Source: Rheinheimera sp. 1928-s (lineage in GTDB: Bacteria > Pseudomonadota > Gammaproteobacteria > Enterobacterales > Alteromonadaceae). From it: 58,421 nucleotides of DNA. The stretch is from positions 10,587 through 69,007 of the forward strand of contig NZ_JARIXP010000012.1 of NCBI RefSeq assembly GCF_029269265.1, written 5' to 3'. How positions within the stretch are numbered: the stretch's first letter is position 1; each line of letters begins with the position of its first letter. Below, piece after piece: positions 36,092-45,669 of this stretch. The notes beneath the pieces are model-generated. The model was not told the origin of the DNA. It saw only the letters and a program-made list of their open reading frames with translations, and searched no databases. Made by a program: the position numbers and the translations under genes.

Positions 36092-36474
36092 AAAGGCAGC
36101 AGTAACAGTTTTTCCCCTTGGGTGACATGAAGCAATGTCAGTTGCAATTGCCATTTCATCCGGGGTTGACTGCACGCGCCCAATACCATTTCTGCTACAT
36201 ACTGCTGCTGTTGTCCCGTCACAGCTTTAAACAGCAGTGGTATAGTGCCCATACTCATCGACACCCCAACCACTTCGGCGTGTTTGATGTGCCAGCCTTC
36301 GGACAATTGCACAGACCAGGTTAACAGCTGCTCAACCGGAGCCTCGGCCGGGCTTAAACTTACACTGAGGTATTCATCCTGGTGCAATTGCAAGACAGAG
36401 GCGACTTTAGCTGGGGTTTCATCAGAACATCCAGACAGACAAAGTAAATAAAATGCCAGCAGCAGCAATCTCAT
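36070..36474 (-). CDS. small lipoprotein, possibly YtkA/FixH-like fold
   Basis: A 134-residue predicted lipoprotein with signal peptide MRLLLLAFYLLC and lipobox LSGC (Cys16). The segment HAEVVGVSMSMGTIPLLF...QYVAEMVLGACSQPRMKWQLQL has the rhythm of the YtkA-like/FixH beta-sandwich (MxMG...P, then YxAxxxxGACxxPxMxW). This fold assignment is an inference from pattern only. It lies head-to-head with ccoN, whose cluster also encodes FixH, so a role near copper or oxidase assembly is conceivable but unproven. Convergent overlap with the mutarotase gene. Confidence 0.65.
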   Translation of the reverse strand: MRLLLLAFYLLCLSGCSDETPAKVASVLQLHQDEYLSVSLSPAEAPVEQLLTWSVQLSEGWHIKHAEVVGVSMSMGTIPLLFKAVTGQQQQYVAEMVLGACSQPRMKWQLQLTLLHVTQGEKLLLLPFYSSWPE

Positions 36475-36764
36475 CTGATCATTTTCCGTAGATAAAGGAT
36501 GGCAAGTGTACCTTTATGCGTGTACCAAACGCAAAACACTGCTGCAATTGGTTATTTTGCGACCAGCAGTATTGTTCTACATCATAAAACAGGCTGTTTT
36601 GCCTATCTTTTTAGAGGTAAAACTCGTATTATTTCGCCCCAAAATGGTTAAGGGTATAGTTGCTTTGCACCTTACGGAGGCTGCTACACTGTTAATCAAC
36701 AATAAGAAGGGTCACCTTAGGGTGAAATTTTAATCACTAGCAATAAACTGCAGCGGAACTCAAC

Positions 36765-38192
36765 ATGAGCCAGACCAAATCGTTAAATGTTGACTACAAC
36801 TATACCGTTGTCCGCCTCTTTGCCGTCACCACAGTATTGTGGGGTATTGTCGGTATGGTGGTGGGTGTATTACTTGCGGCGCAACTCTATTGGCCCGCAC
36901 TTAATTTTGACACGGCATGGTTAACATATAGTCGTCTTCGTCCTCTTCACACTAATGCGGTAATCTTCGCGTTTGGTACCAGCGCTCTGTTCGCCACTTC
37001 TTATTATGTGGTACAGCGGACTTGTCAAGTCAGGCTCTTTGCCGAAAAACTGGCGATGTTTACCTTTATCGGTTGGCAGGTCGTCATTATCGCTGCAGCT
37101 ATTACTTTGCCTTTAGGCATTAGCCAGAGTAAAGAGTACGCTGAACTGGAATGGCCTATCGATATCCTGATCACCCTGGTTTGGGTTTCTTACGCTATCG
37201 TGTTTTTTGGCACTTTAGTCAAACGAAACACTAGTCATATTTATGTTGCCAACTGGTTCTATGGTGGTTTTATTATCACTGTTGCAGCACTGCATATTGT
37301 CAACAGCATGGTGATCCCTGTATCTCTGTTTAAATCCTACTCTGTGTATGCGGGTGCTGTGGATGCAATGGTACAGTGGTGGTACGGTCATAACGCGGTA
37401 GGTTTCTTATTAACCGCAGGCTTCCTGGGTATGATGTATTACTTCGTACCAAAACAAGCAGGTCGTCCAGTGTACTCCTACCGTTTATCAGTCGTGCACT
37501 TCTGGGCTCTGATTGCGTTATACATCTGGGCTGGTTCTCACCACTTGCACTACACTGCCCTGCCGGACTGGACTCAGTCTGTAGGTATGGTGATGTCAGT
37601 CATTCTGTTTGTTCCAAGCTGGGGTGGCATGATCAACGGTATCATGACGCTGTCTGGTGCCTGGCATAAACTGAAAACAGACCCTATCTTACGTTTCCTT
37701 ATTGTGTCCCTGTCGTTCTACGGCATGTCGACTTTTGAAGGTCCAATGATGGCCATCAAGTCTGTAAACGCGCTGTCGCATTACACAGACTGGACTATAG
37801 GTCACGTTCACTCTGGTGCTTTAGGTTGGGTCGCGATGATTTCTATAGGCGCAATGTATCACCTGATCCCAGCAGTATTTAATCAGGGCCGGATGTACAG
37901 CATCAAGCTGATTAACACTCACTTCTGGTTACATACTATCGGTGTGGTTCTGTATATAGTTGCCATGTGGATCAGCGGTATTATGCAAGGCATGATGTGG
38001 CGTGCGGTCAATACAGACGGCACTCTGACCTACAGCTTTGTACAAAGCTTAGAAGCGTCCTATCCGTTCTACCTGATGCGCTTTATTGGTGGTTGTTTTG
38101 TCGTCACAGGTATGCTGATTATGGCCTATAACGTTGTGAAAACTATCAGAGCAAAAGATGGCGCTCTGGAACCAGTAGCTGAAGCAGCGTAA
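36765..38192 (+). CDS. ccoN: cbb3-type cytochrome c oxidase subunit I (CcoN)
   Basis: A 475-residue membrane protein with about 12 hydrophobic helices that binds the low-spin heme b and the heme b3-CuB centre of the high-affinity oxidase. His residues expected as metal ligands are visible in [11 protein letters not shown], in [25 protein letters not shown], in the double His of [14 protein letters not shown] and in [15 protein letters not shown]. First gene of ccoNOQP. The 290-base region upstream holds one possible FNR-like site (36572-36585), listed separately as weak. Confidence 0.97.
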   Translation: MSQTKSLNVDYNYTVVRLFAVTTVLWGIVGMVVGVLLAAQLYWPALNFDTAWLTYSRLRPLHTNAVIFAFGTSALFATSYYVVQRTCQVRLFAEKLAMFTFIGWQVVIIAAAITLPLGISQSKEYAELEWPIDILITLVWVSYAIVFFGTLVKRNTSHIYVANWFYGGFIITVAALHIVNSMVIPVSLFKSYSVYAGAVDAMVQWWYGHNAVGFLLTAGFLGMMYYFVPKQAGRPVYSYRLSVVHFWALIALYIWAGSHHLHYTALPDWTQSVGMVMSVILFVPSWGGMINGIMTLSGAWHKLKTDPILRFLIVSLSFYGMSTFEGPMMAIKSVNALSHYTDWTIGHVHSGALGWVAMISIGAMYHLIPAVFNQGRMYSIKLINTHFWLHTIGVVLYIVAMWISGIMQGMMWRAVNTDGTLTYSFVQSLEASYPFYLMRFIGGCFVVTGMLIMAYNVVKTIRAKDGALEPVAEAA

Positions 38193-38202
38193 GGAGCTTA
38201 TT

Positions 38203-38844
38203 GTGTCTAAGAACTATCATGAATTTTTCGAGAAAAGCGCCGGCTGGTTAGCCATAGGCACTGTGGTTGCAATCAGTTTCGGTACCTTGGTTGAAATCAC
38301 TCCTTTGCTATTTTTAAAAGAAACCACCGAACCTGTAGACGGCTTAAAACCTTATACAGCACTTCAGCTGGAAGGTCGGGATATTTTCATTCGTGAAGGT
38401 TGTACCAACTGCCACAGCCAGATGATCCGCCCTTTCCGCCACGAAGTGGAACGATACGGTCACTACTCTGTTGCTGGCGAAAGTGTATGGGAACATCCAT
38501 TCTTATGGGGCTCTAAACGCACAGGTCCTGATTTAGCCCGTGTGGGTGGTCGTTACAGTGATGACTGGCACCATGCACATTTGATGGACCCTCGTTCTGT
38601 TGTGCCTCAATCCAACATGCCGGGTTACCCATGGCTGGATGAAAATCTGTTGGATGGCGAGTTAACACCGAAGAAGATGGAAATCTTTAACAAGTTAACT
38701 AAAGGCAAAATGCATGCAAACGATGAAGATGGTGTGATGTATTCAGCCGAAGAAATTGCAGCAGCAACTGATTCAGTCAAGGGTAAAACTGAGATGCAGG
38801 CGTTAATTGCCTATCTTCAGTCCCTTGGCACGGCATTGAAGTAA
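38203..38844 (+). CDS. ccoO: cbb3-type oxidase subunit II, monoheme cytochrome c (CcoO)
   Basis: A 213-residue membrane-anchored cytochrome. An N-terminal helix (about residues 13-38) is followed by a heme c site CTNCH (Cys67, Cys70, His71) and a distal Met, probably in [13 protein letters not shown] start at 38203 with AAGGAG eight bases upstream, 10 bases after ccoN. It takes electrons from CcoP or soluble cytochrome c to CcoN. Confidence 0.97.
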   Translation: MSKNYHEFFEKSAGWLAIGTVVAISFGTLVEITPLLFLKETTEPVDGLKPYTALQLEGRDIFIREGCTNCHSQMIRPFRHEVERYGHYSVAGESVWEHPFLWGSKRTGPDLARVGGRYSDDWHHAHLMDPRSVVPQSNMPGYPWLDENLLDGELTPKKMEIFNKLTKGKMHANDEDGVMYSAEEIAAATDSVKGKTEMQALIAYLQSLGTALK

Positions 38845-38849
38845 CTATT

Positions 38850-39029
38850 ATGGATATGGCAACCCTACACAGTATTTTCACCGTGTTAGTGTTTGTAGGT
38901 TTCATTGGTCTTGTGGTCTGGCTTTTTGTGTTAAAACGCAAGCCAGACTTCGATGAACAGGCAAATTTGCCTTTTGCAGACGACCAGAAACCAAAACAAC
39001 AACAGAAACAGGAGTCGGATCATGAGTAG
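38850..39029 (+). CDS. ccoQ: cbb3-type oxidase small subunit CcoQ
   Basis: A 59-residue protein between ccoO and ccoP. ATG at 38850 (MDMATLHSIFTV), a single transmembrane helix (about residues 8-28, FTVLVFVGFIGLVVWLFVL), then a hydrophilic tail RKPDFDEQANLPFADDQ that ends in Gln and Lys residues. Size, single helix, the FDEAANLPF-type motif and position identify CcoQ, which stabilises the complex. The second ATG at 38856 is an alternative start. Its last 8 bases overlap the start of ccoP. Confidence 0.93.
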   Translation: MDMATLHSIFTVLVFVGFIGLVVWLFVLKRKPDFDEQANLPFADDQKPKQQQKQESDHE

Positions 39030-39999
39030 CTTTTGGAGCACTTGGATCATTGTCTTAACAATAGCGTGTATCGTATTTTGCGCCGTTATTCTGACCTGGA
39101 ACTTAAAAAACCATGTTGGTGTGAAAGAAGGCGAGTCCACAGGCCATGATTTTGATGGCATTGAAGAGATTAATAACCCTCTGCCAAAATGGTGGACCTA
39201 TATGTTTTATGCCACCTTAATCTGGTCGGTATATTACTTTGCGGCCTACCCTGGTCTTGGCAACTACAAAGGCTTTTTAAACTGGACCAGTTCTAATCAG
39301 GGTATTAAAAACCTGGCTGAATCCAAAGCTGCTGTGGAACAAAATAAAGTTGAAGGTAAAAACGTCCAGTTGGATCGCGAATATGCGGCTGCCAACGAAA
39401 CCTATGCCAAAGAGTTTGCTAAATACACCAACCGCGACATCATGGATTTAGCTTATGATCCGGAAGCCTTGAAAATTGGCCAGCGTTTGTTCCTGCAAAA
39501 CTGTGCTCAGTGTCATGGCTCAGATGCCCGTGGTCAACGTGGTTACCCTAATTTGACTGACGATGACTGGTTGTACGGCGGTACACCAGACAAAATCAAA
39601 GAAACTTTGCTGTACGGCCGTAAAGCTGCAATGCCAGGTTGGGGTGATGCGTTAGGTGAACAAGGCATTAAAGAAATGACGGCCTATGTGTTAAGCCTGT
39701 CAGGCCGTAAGGTGAACGATAAAGAGGCCGCAGCCGGTAAAACTAAGTTTGGCATGTGTGCGGCTTGTCATGGTGCAGATGGTAAAGGCAGCTTAGCTCA
39801 CAACTTGCCATTTGGTGCACCGAACCTGACTGACAATGTTTGGTTATACGGTGGTTCACACGGTGCAGTTGAAGAAACACTGGTTAAAGGCCGGAATGGT
39901 CAGATGCCTGCGTTTAAAGAGATTTTAGGTGAAGAAAAAATCCATATTATCTCTGCATACGTTTACCGTTTATCTCGTCCTGAAGAAAGCAGCAAGTAG
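39022..39999 (+). CDS. ccoP: cbb3-type oxidase subunit III, diheme cytochrome c (CcoP)
   Basis: A 325-residue cytochrome. The start at 39022 is chosen because MSSFWSTWIIVLTIACIVF opens into the first helix and GGAG lies eight bases upstream; the longer frame from 38953 runs through ccoQ. A second helix follows NNPLPKWWTYMFY. The two heme c sites are CAQCH (Cys161, Cys164, His165) and CAACH (Cys246, Cys249, His250), each followed by a Met in AMPGWG or QMPAFKE. It delivers electrons from the bc1 complex. Confidence 0.97.
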   Translation: MSSFWSTWIIVLTIACIVFCAVILTWNLKNHVGVKEGESTGHDFDGIEEINNPLPKWWTYMFYATLIWSVYYFAAYPGLGNYKGFLNWTSSNQGIKNLAESKAAVEQNKVEGKNVQLDREYAAANETYAKEFAKYTNRDIMDLAYDPEALKIGQRLFLQNCAQCHGSDARGQRGYPNLTDDDWLYGGTPDKIKETLLYGRKAAMPGWGDALGEQGIKEMTAYVLSLSGRKVNDKEAAAGKTKFGMCAACHGADGKGSLAHNLPFGAPNLTDNVWLYGGSHGAVEETLVKGRNGQMPAFKEILGEEKIHIISAYVYRLSRPEESSK

Positions 40000-40022
40000 T
40001 TTATTCTGCTGCTCAACTGTAA

Positions 40023-40050
40023 AATAAGCCCCCGCTTTGTGGGGCTTATT
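40023..40050 (+). terminator. hairpin after ccoP
   Basis: AATAAGCCCC/GGGGCTTATT (40023-40032 with 40041-40050), loop of 8 bases, 24 bases past ccoP. The T run is poor, so it may attenuate rather than end transcription into fixH, or protect the ccoNOQP messenger. Confidence 0.6.
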
Positions 40051-40073
40051 GCTATCTGAAAGAGGAATACCTG

Positions 40074-40559
40074 ATGTTGCATGATACAAAACCCTGGTAC
40101 AAACAGTTCTGGCCCTGGTTATTATTGGCTTTCCCTATCGTTTCCTTTATTAAAGGTGGCCATACCATCTACATCATGCAACAAAGCAACCCGGATTTGG
40201 TGGTGGACGACTACTACAAAGAAGGTCGAGCCATAAATATGAATCTGGCGAAGTACCGTGAAGCTGAATTGCGCAACTTGCACGCCAGCACTTTGATTGC
40301 AGCGAATCAGGTGATAGTGAGATTTGAGCAAAATAAGACTTTAGGTGAGCATCTGACGCTGGAGTTTTTCCACAACACAATAGCAGCCTATGATTTTGTT
40401 ATCACAGCAGAGCGTAGCGGCGAAAATATGTACGTAGCGACCTTACCCACCCTCCTTGAAGGAAAGTGGAATCTGGTGGTGTCGGATGAACACAAGGACT
40501 GGAAGCTGCGTGCTACAGCTATGCTACCGCAACTGGAAGAGTTTAAACTGGGATATTAA
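40074..40559 (+). CDS. FixH family cbb3 oxidase assembly protein
   Basis: A 161-residue protein with one N-terminal transmembrane helix (FWPWLLLAFPIVSFIKG) and a periplasmic beta-sandwich. VVDDYYKEGRAINMNL after the helix is the FixH mark. FixH (CcoH) is needed for assembly of the cbb3 oxidase. ATG at 40074 with AGGAA upstream; ccoI follows after 2 bases. Confidence 0.92.
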   Translation: MLHDTKPWYKQFWPWLLLAFPIVSFIKGGHTIYIMQQSNPDLVVDDYYKEGRAINMNLAKYREAELRNLHASTLIAANQVIVRFEQNKTLGEHLTLEFFHNTIAAYDFVITAERSGENMYVATLPTLLEGKWNLVVSDEHKDWKLRATAMLPQLEEFKLGY

Positions 40560-40561
40560 CA

Positions 40562-42949
40562 GTGTCGTATTCAGGTTGTTTTCACTGCAATGAAGTTATT
40601 CCAAAAGGTTCAGATTTTAGCCTGCAGATAGAGCAACAACAGAGGCAGTTTTGCTGCCCTGGTTGTCTGGCTGTGGCTGAAACTATTATCGATCAGGGGC
40701 TGGGTGATTATTATAAATTCCGAACTGCCCCTGCCAGTAAAGCTGAACTGGTACCCGGTCAATTGCAGTTGGTCAATTATGACAGCGCTGAAGTACTGGC
40801 CGACCTGACCCAAAACAAAGATAACCACACTCAAATTGAGTTATCCATCAGTGGTATCAGTTGTGCGGCCTGCGCCTGGCTGATTGAAAAACAACTGAAA
40901 AAGAATCCTACCGTCTACAGCGTCAGCGTCAACTCCAGTACAGCCCGTTGCATCGTTAGTTGGGATGTAAAACAACTTAAACTCAGCGATATCCTCACCA
41001 GCATCAGTCAGTTAGGCTATCAGGCTGCGCCTTTTATGGCGGATCAGGAAGAAGCTGTTCAGCAAGCCGAGCTGCGCCGTTTTTTAAAGCGTCTGGCTGT
41101 GTCCGGTATTATGAGTATGCAGGTGATGATGCTGGCCTTTGGCTTGTATTTTGGCGAATACACTGGCATAGAACCCCAATTTGAAGGTTATTTACGCTGG
41201 ATCAGTTTGTTATTAACCACTCCTGTGGTGTTTTACAGCGCTAAGCCTTTTACGTTAAGTGCCTGGCGGGCAATCAAAGGCCGCGAGCTGAATATGGATG
41301 TGCCAGTGACGCTGGCCGTGTTTTATACCTTTATCGCTTCTGCCTACGCGACCTTATTTGGCATAGGCGAAGTCTATTTTGAATCTGTTTGCATGTTTGT
41401 GTTTTTGCTGCAGCTCGGTAAGTTTTTTGAATTCCGCGCCAGAGCTCAGGCCCGCGCAGCGACAGGAAATTTATTAAAAATAATGCCGGTATCAGCCCGA
41501 CTGGTGCAAGGCGATGAACTTGTTCCTACCTCGGCCCGTCGCTTAGAAGCAGGTCAGATCATTTTGGTACAAGCCGGTGAAACCATAGCTGCTGACGGTG
41601 TTGTGCTTTCGGGCGAAAGTTCGGTAGACGAATCCATGCTCACTGGCGAATACAAGGCAGTCAGCAAAGCAGCGGGTGATACTGTGATGGCCGGCAGTAT
41701 TAATCATGACGGTGTATTAAAAGTCACAGTGCATCAGGCTCTGGCGTCCTCCCGTTTGGGCCAGATCATTAGTCTGCAGCAACAGACGCTGAACCAAAAA
41801 CCGCAAATCGTTGAAAAAACCACCCAACTTGCACGCTTTTTTATTCAGCGTTTATTGATCATCGCGCTGGCTACTTTTTTAGTCTGGTATTTCTGGCTGG
41901 ATCAGGAAAGAGCCTTTTGGGTCACCTTATCCGTTCTGGTAGCCACCTGCCCTTGCGCTTTAACCTTAGCCACGCCGACGGCTATAACCTGTGCTTTGGC
42001 TCGTTTAAACCGCAAAGGCATTTTGATAAAAAACCAACAAGTACTGGAAGTTTTGCCACAACTGACATCGGTATTTCTAGATAAAACCGGTAGTCTGACC
42101 CAGGGCCGTTTTAGTATTTTACGCACCCAGCTGCATAACACTGCCTATGACGAAGCAACGCTGTTAGCGCTGATTGCCCGTATTGAAACCTACTCAGAGC
42201 ATCCTATAGCCCGGGCCTTTAGCTCTTATCTGAACACAGAGATAAAAGTTGAGCAGGTACAAGTGCATGTTGGCTCAGGCTTATCGGCTCTTTGGCTGCA
42301 AAATAATGCTTCTTTGACTGTGAAAGTGGGCAGCGCGGCTTTTTGTGCTGTTCAGGACCAGACAGCTGCTGCCGTTTGCTGCACCATCAATAATCAATTG
42401 GTGTTATCCGTGGAACTTTCAGATGCACTTCGCCCAGAAGTCCCTGCCCTTATAACAGCTTTAAAACAACGTGGTCTGACGTTGTCTATGCTGACGGGAG
42501 ACTCTTCCGCTCAGGTAGAAGAAGTGCAGCAGCAATTGCAGTTTGACCAAGTATTTAAAGGTTGCAGCCCAGAGCAAAAAGTAGAACATATCCAGCAGGC
42601 CGTCTCGCAAGGTGATAAAGTGCTGATGTTGGGCGATGGTATTAACGACAGCCCTTGTTTCCACGCCGCCCATGTTTCAGTGGCATTAGATTCAGGCACA
42701 GATTTATCAAAAAATCAGGCTGATGTGGTCTTGCTGCATAATGACTTACACTTAGTGCAGCAATTGATTGAAGGGGCCGTGCTTGCGCAGCGTATTGTGA
42801 AGCAAAATCTGTGGTGGGCCGTGGGTTACAATCTGGTGATCATTCCTTTAGCTGTAGCAGGTTTTGTATCGCCTTATATAGCCGTAATTGGCATGTCATT
42901 CAGTTCTATTTTAGTGGTGTCTAACTCACTGAGGTTACTCAAAACATGA
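40562..42949 (+). CDS. ccoI: copper-transporting P-type ATPase for cbb3 oxidase (CcoI/FixI)
   Basis: A 795-residue P1B ATPase, GTG start. An N-terminal Cys-rich segment (CFHC near residue 6, FCCPGC near 37) is specific to the CcoI group; a heavy-metal-associated domain follows with CAAC in GISCAACAWLIEK. The membrane metal site is CPC (Cys463-Pro-Cys465) and the phosphorylated residue is Asp507 in DKTGSLT, with TGE (LTGEYKAVSK) and GDGIND present. It moves copper across the inner membrane for the CuB centre. It overlaps ccoS by four bases. Confidence 0.96.
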   Translation: MSYSGCFHCNEVIPKGSDFSLQIEQQQRQFCCPGCLAVAETIIDQGLGDYYKFRTAPASKAELVPGQLQLVNYDSAEVLADLTQNKDNHTQIELSISGISCAACAWLIEKQLKKNPTVYSVSVNSSTARCIVSWDVKQLKLSDILTSISQLGYQAAPFMADQEEAVQQAELRRFLKRLAVSGIMSMQVMMLAFGLYFGEYTGIEPQFEGYLRWISLLLTTPVVFYSAKPFTLSAWRAIKGRELNMDVPVTLAVFYTFIASAYATLFGIGEVYFESVCMFVFLLQLGKFFEFRARAQARAATGNLLKIMPVSARLVQGDELVPTSARRLEAGQIILVQAGETIAADGVVLSGESSVDESMLTGEYKAVSKAAGDTVMAGSINHDGVLKVTVHQALASSRLGQIISLQQQTLNQKPQIVEKTTQLARFFIQRLLIIALATFLVWYFWLDQERAFWVTLSVLVATCPCALTLATPTAITCALARLNRKGILIKNQQVLEVLPQLTSVFLDKTGSLTQGRFSILRTQLHNTAYDEATLLALIARIETYSEHPIARAFSSYLNTEIKVEQVQVHVGSGLSALWLQNNASLTVKVGSAAFCAVQDQTAAAVCCTINNQLVLSVELSDALRPEVPALITALKQRGLTLSMLTGDSSAQVEEVQQQLQFDQVFKGCSPEQKVEHIQQAVSQGDKVLMLGDGINDSPCFHAAHVSVALDSGTDLSKNQADVVLLHNDLHLVQQLIEGAVLAQRIVKQNLWWAVGYNLVIIPLAVAGFVSPYIAVIGMSFSSILVVSNSLRLLKT

Positions 42950-43131
42950 GTATTATTTATGTGCTGATCCCTATCGCCATACTTTTTGTCTGCATTGGCC
43001 TTGGCATCTTTTTTTGGGCTGTACGTAGCCGCCAGTTTGATGATTTAAACAAAGAAGGCATGAGCATTTTGTTTGAAGAAGAAAAACAAGCAGCCCCTCA
43101 AAACGATAAAGACAAACTGCCACCTCAATGA
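42946..43131 (+). CDS. ccoS: cbb3 oxidase maturation protein CcoS
   Basis: A 61-residue protein with one helix (residues about 3-27) and the conserved FFWAVRSRQFDDLNKEGMSILFEEE segment that defines CcoS. Needed in relatives for loading cofactors into CcoN. ATGA overlaps couple it to ccoI before and to the SafE-like gene after. Confidence 0.94.
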   Translation: MSIIYVLIPIAILFVCIGLGIFFWAVRSRQFDDLNKEGMSILFEEEKQAAPQNDKDKLPPQ

Positions 43132-43814
43132 ACGCTGAACTTGCAGTAAACCTTTTTGCCGCTTTGAGTATTGGTTTTTTAGGCAGCAGTCATTGCCTGG
43201 TGATGTGTGGCGGTATAGCCAGCGCATTGCAGCTTTCTATGCCCGGCTTGAGTCTGATGCAGCAGCTGAAACTGCAACTGGCACTCAGCCTCGGCCGTTT
43301 AACGACTTATAGCCTTTTAGGCGCACTGACAGGGGCTTTTGGTGCAGCCGTGCTGGTCAAACTAGGTATTAGTTTATTCTGGCTAAAACTGCTTGCTGGT
43401 GTCCTGCTGCTGTTAATGGCGTTTTATGTGGCACGCTTGTGGTTTGCTTTGACTGTACTGGAAAAGTTTGGCTCGGCTTTGTGGCGTAAAGTTCAGCCTG
43501 TCGCCAAAACCTTGTTACCCCTTGATAGCAGCCACAAAGCCTTAGCTTATGGTCTATGTTGGGGTTTTTTACCTTGTGGTCTGGTTTACAGCAGTTTAGG
43601 CTGGAGTCTGGCCAGTGGCAACGCCTTACAAGGTGCTTTACTGATGTTGGCTTTTGGTGTCGGAACTTTACCAGCCATGCTGGCGGTGGGAAGCTTTGCC
43701 CGTCAGTTAAGTCAGTTTAAAAATAATAAACTGATCAGAGCCAGTGCCGCTTTTTTACTGGCAATCTATGCGTTGTACACTATAGCTATTGCATTAGCTC
43801 CACGACTTTTCTAA
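43128..43814 (+). CDS. SafE/TauE-like (DsbD_2) membrane protein of the cbb3 assembly cluster
   Basis: A 228-residue protein with six or seven hydrophobic helices. [19 protein letters not shown] near the N-terminus and [18 protein letters not shown] in the second half carry paired cysteines, as in the DsbD transmembrane-domain family; these genes are regularly found next to ccoS and fnr. The role is uncertain; cysteine-based transport of copper or reducing power for oxidase biogenesis is an inference. Start overlaps ccoS by four bases. Confidence 0.85.
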   Translation: MNAELAVNLFAALSIGFLGSSHCLVMCGGIASALQLSMPGLSLMQQLKLQLALSLGRLTTYSLLGALTGAFGAAVLVKLGISLFWLKLLAGVLLLLMAFYVARLWFALTVLEKFGSALWRKVQPVAKTLLPLDSSHKALAYGLCWGFLPCGLVYSSLGWSLASGNALQGALLMLAFGVGTLPAMLAVGSFARQLSQFKNNKLIRASAAFLLAIYALYTIAIALAPRLF

Positions 43815-43843
43815 GCTGCGAAAGTTGCTTTAAAGGAATATCT

Positions 43844-44560
43844 ATGTCCGGTTCAAATTTAAGTTGCCAACACTGCGGTTTTAGTCAGTTATGTCTGCCC
43901 TTCAGCCTGAGTAATGCTGAATTGGACACGTTGGACGATATTATCGAACGTAAAAAGCCTTTGCACAAAGGTGACTTTTTGGTGGAAGCCGGTACAGCTT
44001 TGCATTCTCTGTATGCCGTGCGTAGCGGATCTTTTAAAACCTTTACCTTAACCGAATCCGGCGAAGAACAAATTACTGGCTTTCACTTACCTGGTGATGT
44101 GATAGGTTTTGATGCGATAGGCGAGCAGCAGCATCCCAGCTTTGCTCAGGCACTCGAAACCGCTATGGTATGCGAAATACCCTACAGTCAAATGGACCAG
44201 TTGATGGGCGAATTACCCAAACTTCGTCAACAAATGATGCGACTGATGAGTCAGGATATTAGCGGTGATCAGCAAATGTTGTTATTGCTGAACCGTAAAA
44301 ATGCTGAAGAAAAACTGGCCGCCTTTTTAACCAATCTGGCTCAACGTTTTTCTAATCGCGGTTTTTCAAAAAAAGAATTTCGTTTAAGCATGACTCGTGG
44401 CGAAATAGGCAATTATTTAGGCCTGACTGTTGAAACTATTAGCCGTTTATTAGGTCGATTCCATAAGGACGATTTAATACAAGTGGATGGAAAACTGATC
44501 AGCATCAGTAATCCGGACGCTTTAAGCAAACTGGCTGGTGGCTCCGCTATAGCACGCTGA
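43844..44560 (+). CDS. fnr: oxygen-responsive regulator FNR (EtrA/ANR type)
   Basis: A 238-residue CRP/FNR-family regulator. The four oxygen-sensing [4Fe-4S] ligands are Cys8, Cys11, Cys17 and Cys110. The recognition helix is in [23 protein letters not shown], where E-TISR (E..SR) is the FNR signature for TTGAT half-sites. It switches to anaerobic or microaerobic gene expression. The location between the cbb3 assembly genes and uspE is the same as in Shewanella. Confidence 0.96.
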   Translation: MSGSNLSCQHCGFSQLCLPFSLSNAELDTLDDIIERKKPLHKGDFLVEAGTALHSLYAVRSGSFKTFTLTESGEEQITGFHLPGDVIGFDAIGEQQHPSFAQALETAMVCEIPYSQMDQLMGELPKLRQQMMRLMSQDISGDQQMLLLLNRKNAEEKLAAFLTNLAQRFSNRGFSKKEFRLSMTRGEIGNYLGLTVETISRLLGRFHKDDLIQVDGKLISISNPDALSKLAGGSAIAR

Positions 44561-44657
44561 TCATACAAAGTATTGATCCAGCACAAGGAATTATCAGCCT
44601 ACCTTCGCTACCTTGGCTACACTTACAGGGTAAGCCTTAGCTTAGCAGGAGCAAGAT

Positions 44658-45590
44658 ATGACCTTATATCCAAAAGTATTGGTAGTACTGGACCCTTCAG
44701 TGCTGGAACAAAAAGCCCTGAACCGAGCCGTTGAACTGGCCAAACTACAAGACTGCCAACTGACGGCCTTTTTATCCATTTACGATTTTTCTTACGAAAT
44801 GACCACTATGTTATCCGGTGAAGAACGCGAGTCGATGCGTCAGGCCGTGATCAACGACCGTGAACTTTGGATCAGTGAACTGGTGGCTGTTTATCAGGAG
44901 CAAGGCCTGAAGATTGATATTCAGGTGGTCTGGCACAACAGGCCTTTTGAGGCCATAGTGCAGTCTGTGCTGGAAAAAGGTTACGATTTGGTGATCAAAG
45001 GCACCCATGATCACGACGTGTTGAAATCCATGATATTTACCCCAACCGACTGGCATATTTTGCGTAAATGCCCATGCCCTGTATTGCTGGTGAAAGATCA
45101 TGACTGGCCGGAGCATGGCAATATAGTAGCCGCTGTCAATGCCGGTAGTGAGCAGAGCCATCACAGCTCACTGAATCAACGTATTATTCAGCAATCGAAA
45201 CAACTGGCCGCTCTGCTTAACGGCAAAGTGCAGCTGGTGAACGCTTTCCCTGGTACTCCGGTCAATATTGCTATTGAAATTCCGGAATTTAATCCACAGG
45301 AATACAACCAGACCATGAAAAACCACCATCTGGACTCAGTACAAAAGCTGGCGCGAGAGTTTGAATTAGATGCCAGTCAGACCCATGTCCTTGAAGGTAT
45401 GCCAGAAGATGTGATCCCAAAAATGGCGCAACAACTGGATGCCGAAATGGTGGTCATTGGCACTATAGGCCGAACTGGTTTATCAGCGGCCATTATTGGC
45501 AATACCGCAGAGCATGTGATAGACAGGCTCGATTGTGATGTTTTGGCTGTCAAACCTGCAGGTTTTGTTTGCCCACTGGCGAAACATTAA
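44658..45590 (+). CDS. uspE: tandem universal stress protein UspE
   Basis: A 310-residue cytoplasmic protein made of two Usp domains (about 1-150 and 157-305). The first opens with KVLVVLDPSVLEQKALNRA; the second ends with GTIGRTGLSAAIIGNTAEHVIDRLDCDVLAVK, which has the GxxGxxG...GS/N ATP-loop form. fnr-uspE adjacency is conserved from E. coli (ynaF/ydaA region). No clear terminator separates it from ttcA. Confidence 0.93.
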   Translation: MTLYPKVLVVLDPSVLEQKALNRAVELAKLQDCQLTAFLSIYDFSYEMTTMLSGEERESMRQAVINDRELWISELVAVYQEQGLKIDIQVVWHNRPFEAIVQSVLEKGYDLVIKGTHDHDVLKSMIFTPTDWHILRKCPCPVLLVKDHDWPEHGNIVAAVNAGSEQSHHSSLNQRIIQQSKQLAALLNGKVQLVNAFPGTPVNIAIEIPEFNPQEYNQTMKNHHLDSVQKLAREFELDASQTHVLEGMPEDVIPKMAQQLDAEMVVIGTIGRTGLSAAIIGNTAEHVIDRLDCDVLAVKPAGFVCPLAKH

Positions 45591-45669
45591 GTTCAGCAAG
45601 ATCCAAAGCTACAAAGCTGGCGCTTAGTTGGTTATACTACGCGCCATTTTTATTTAGGGTCGTTGTTTT

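Noticed and set aside
36730-36743. TTAAT-N4-AGCAA just before ccoN as an FNR site
   Set aside because: It is only 22 bases from the start codon, too close to act at -41 of a normal promoter.
44573-44586. TTGAT-N4-CACAA upstream of uspE as an FNR site
   Set aside because: The right half matches in only 3 of 5 positions and there is no well-placed -10 element.
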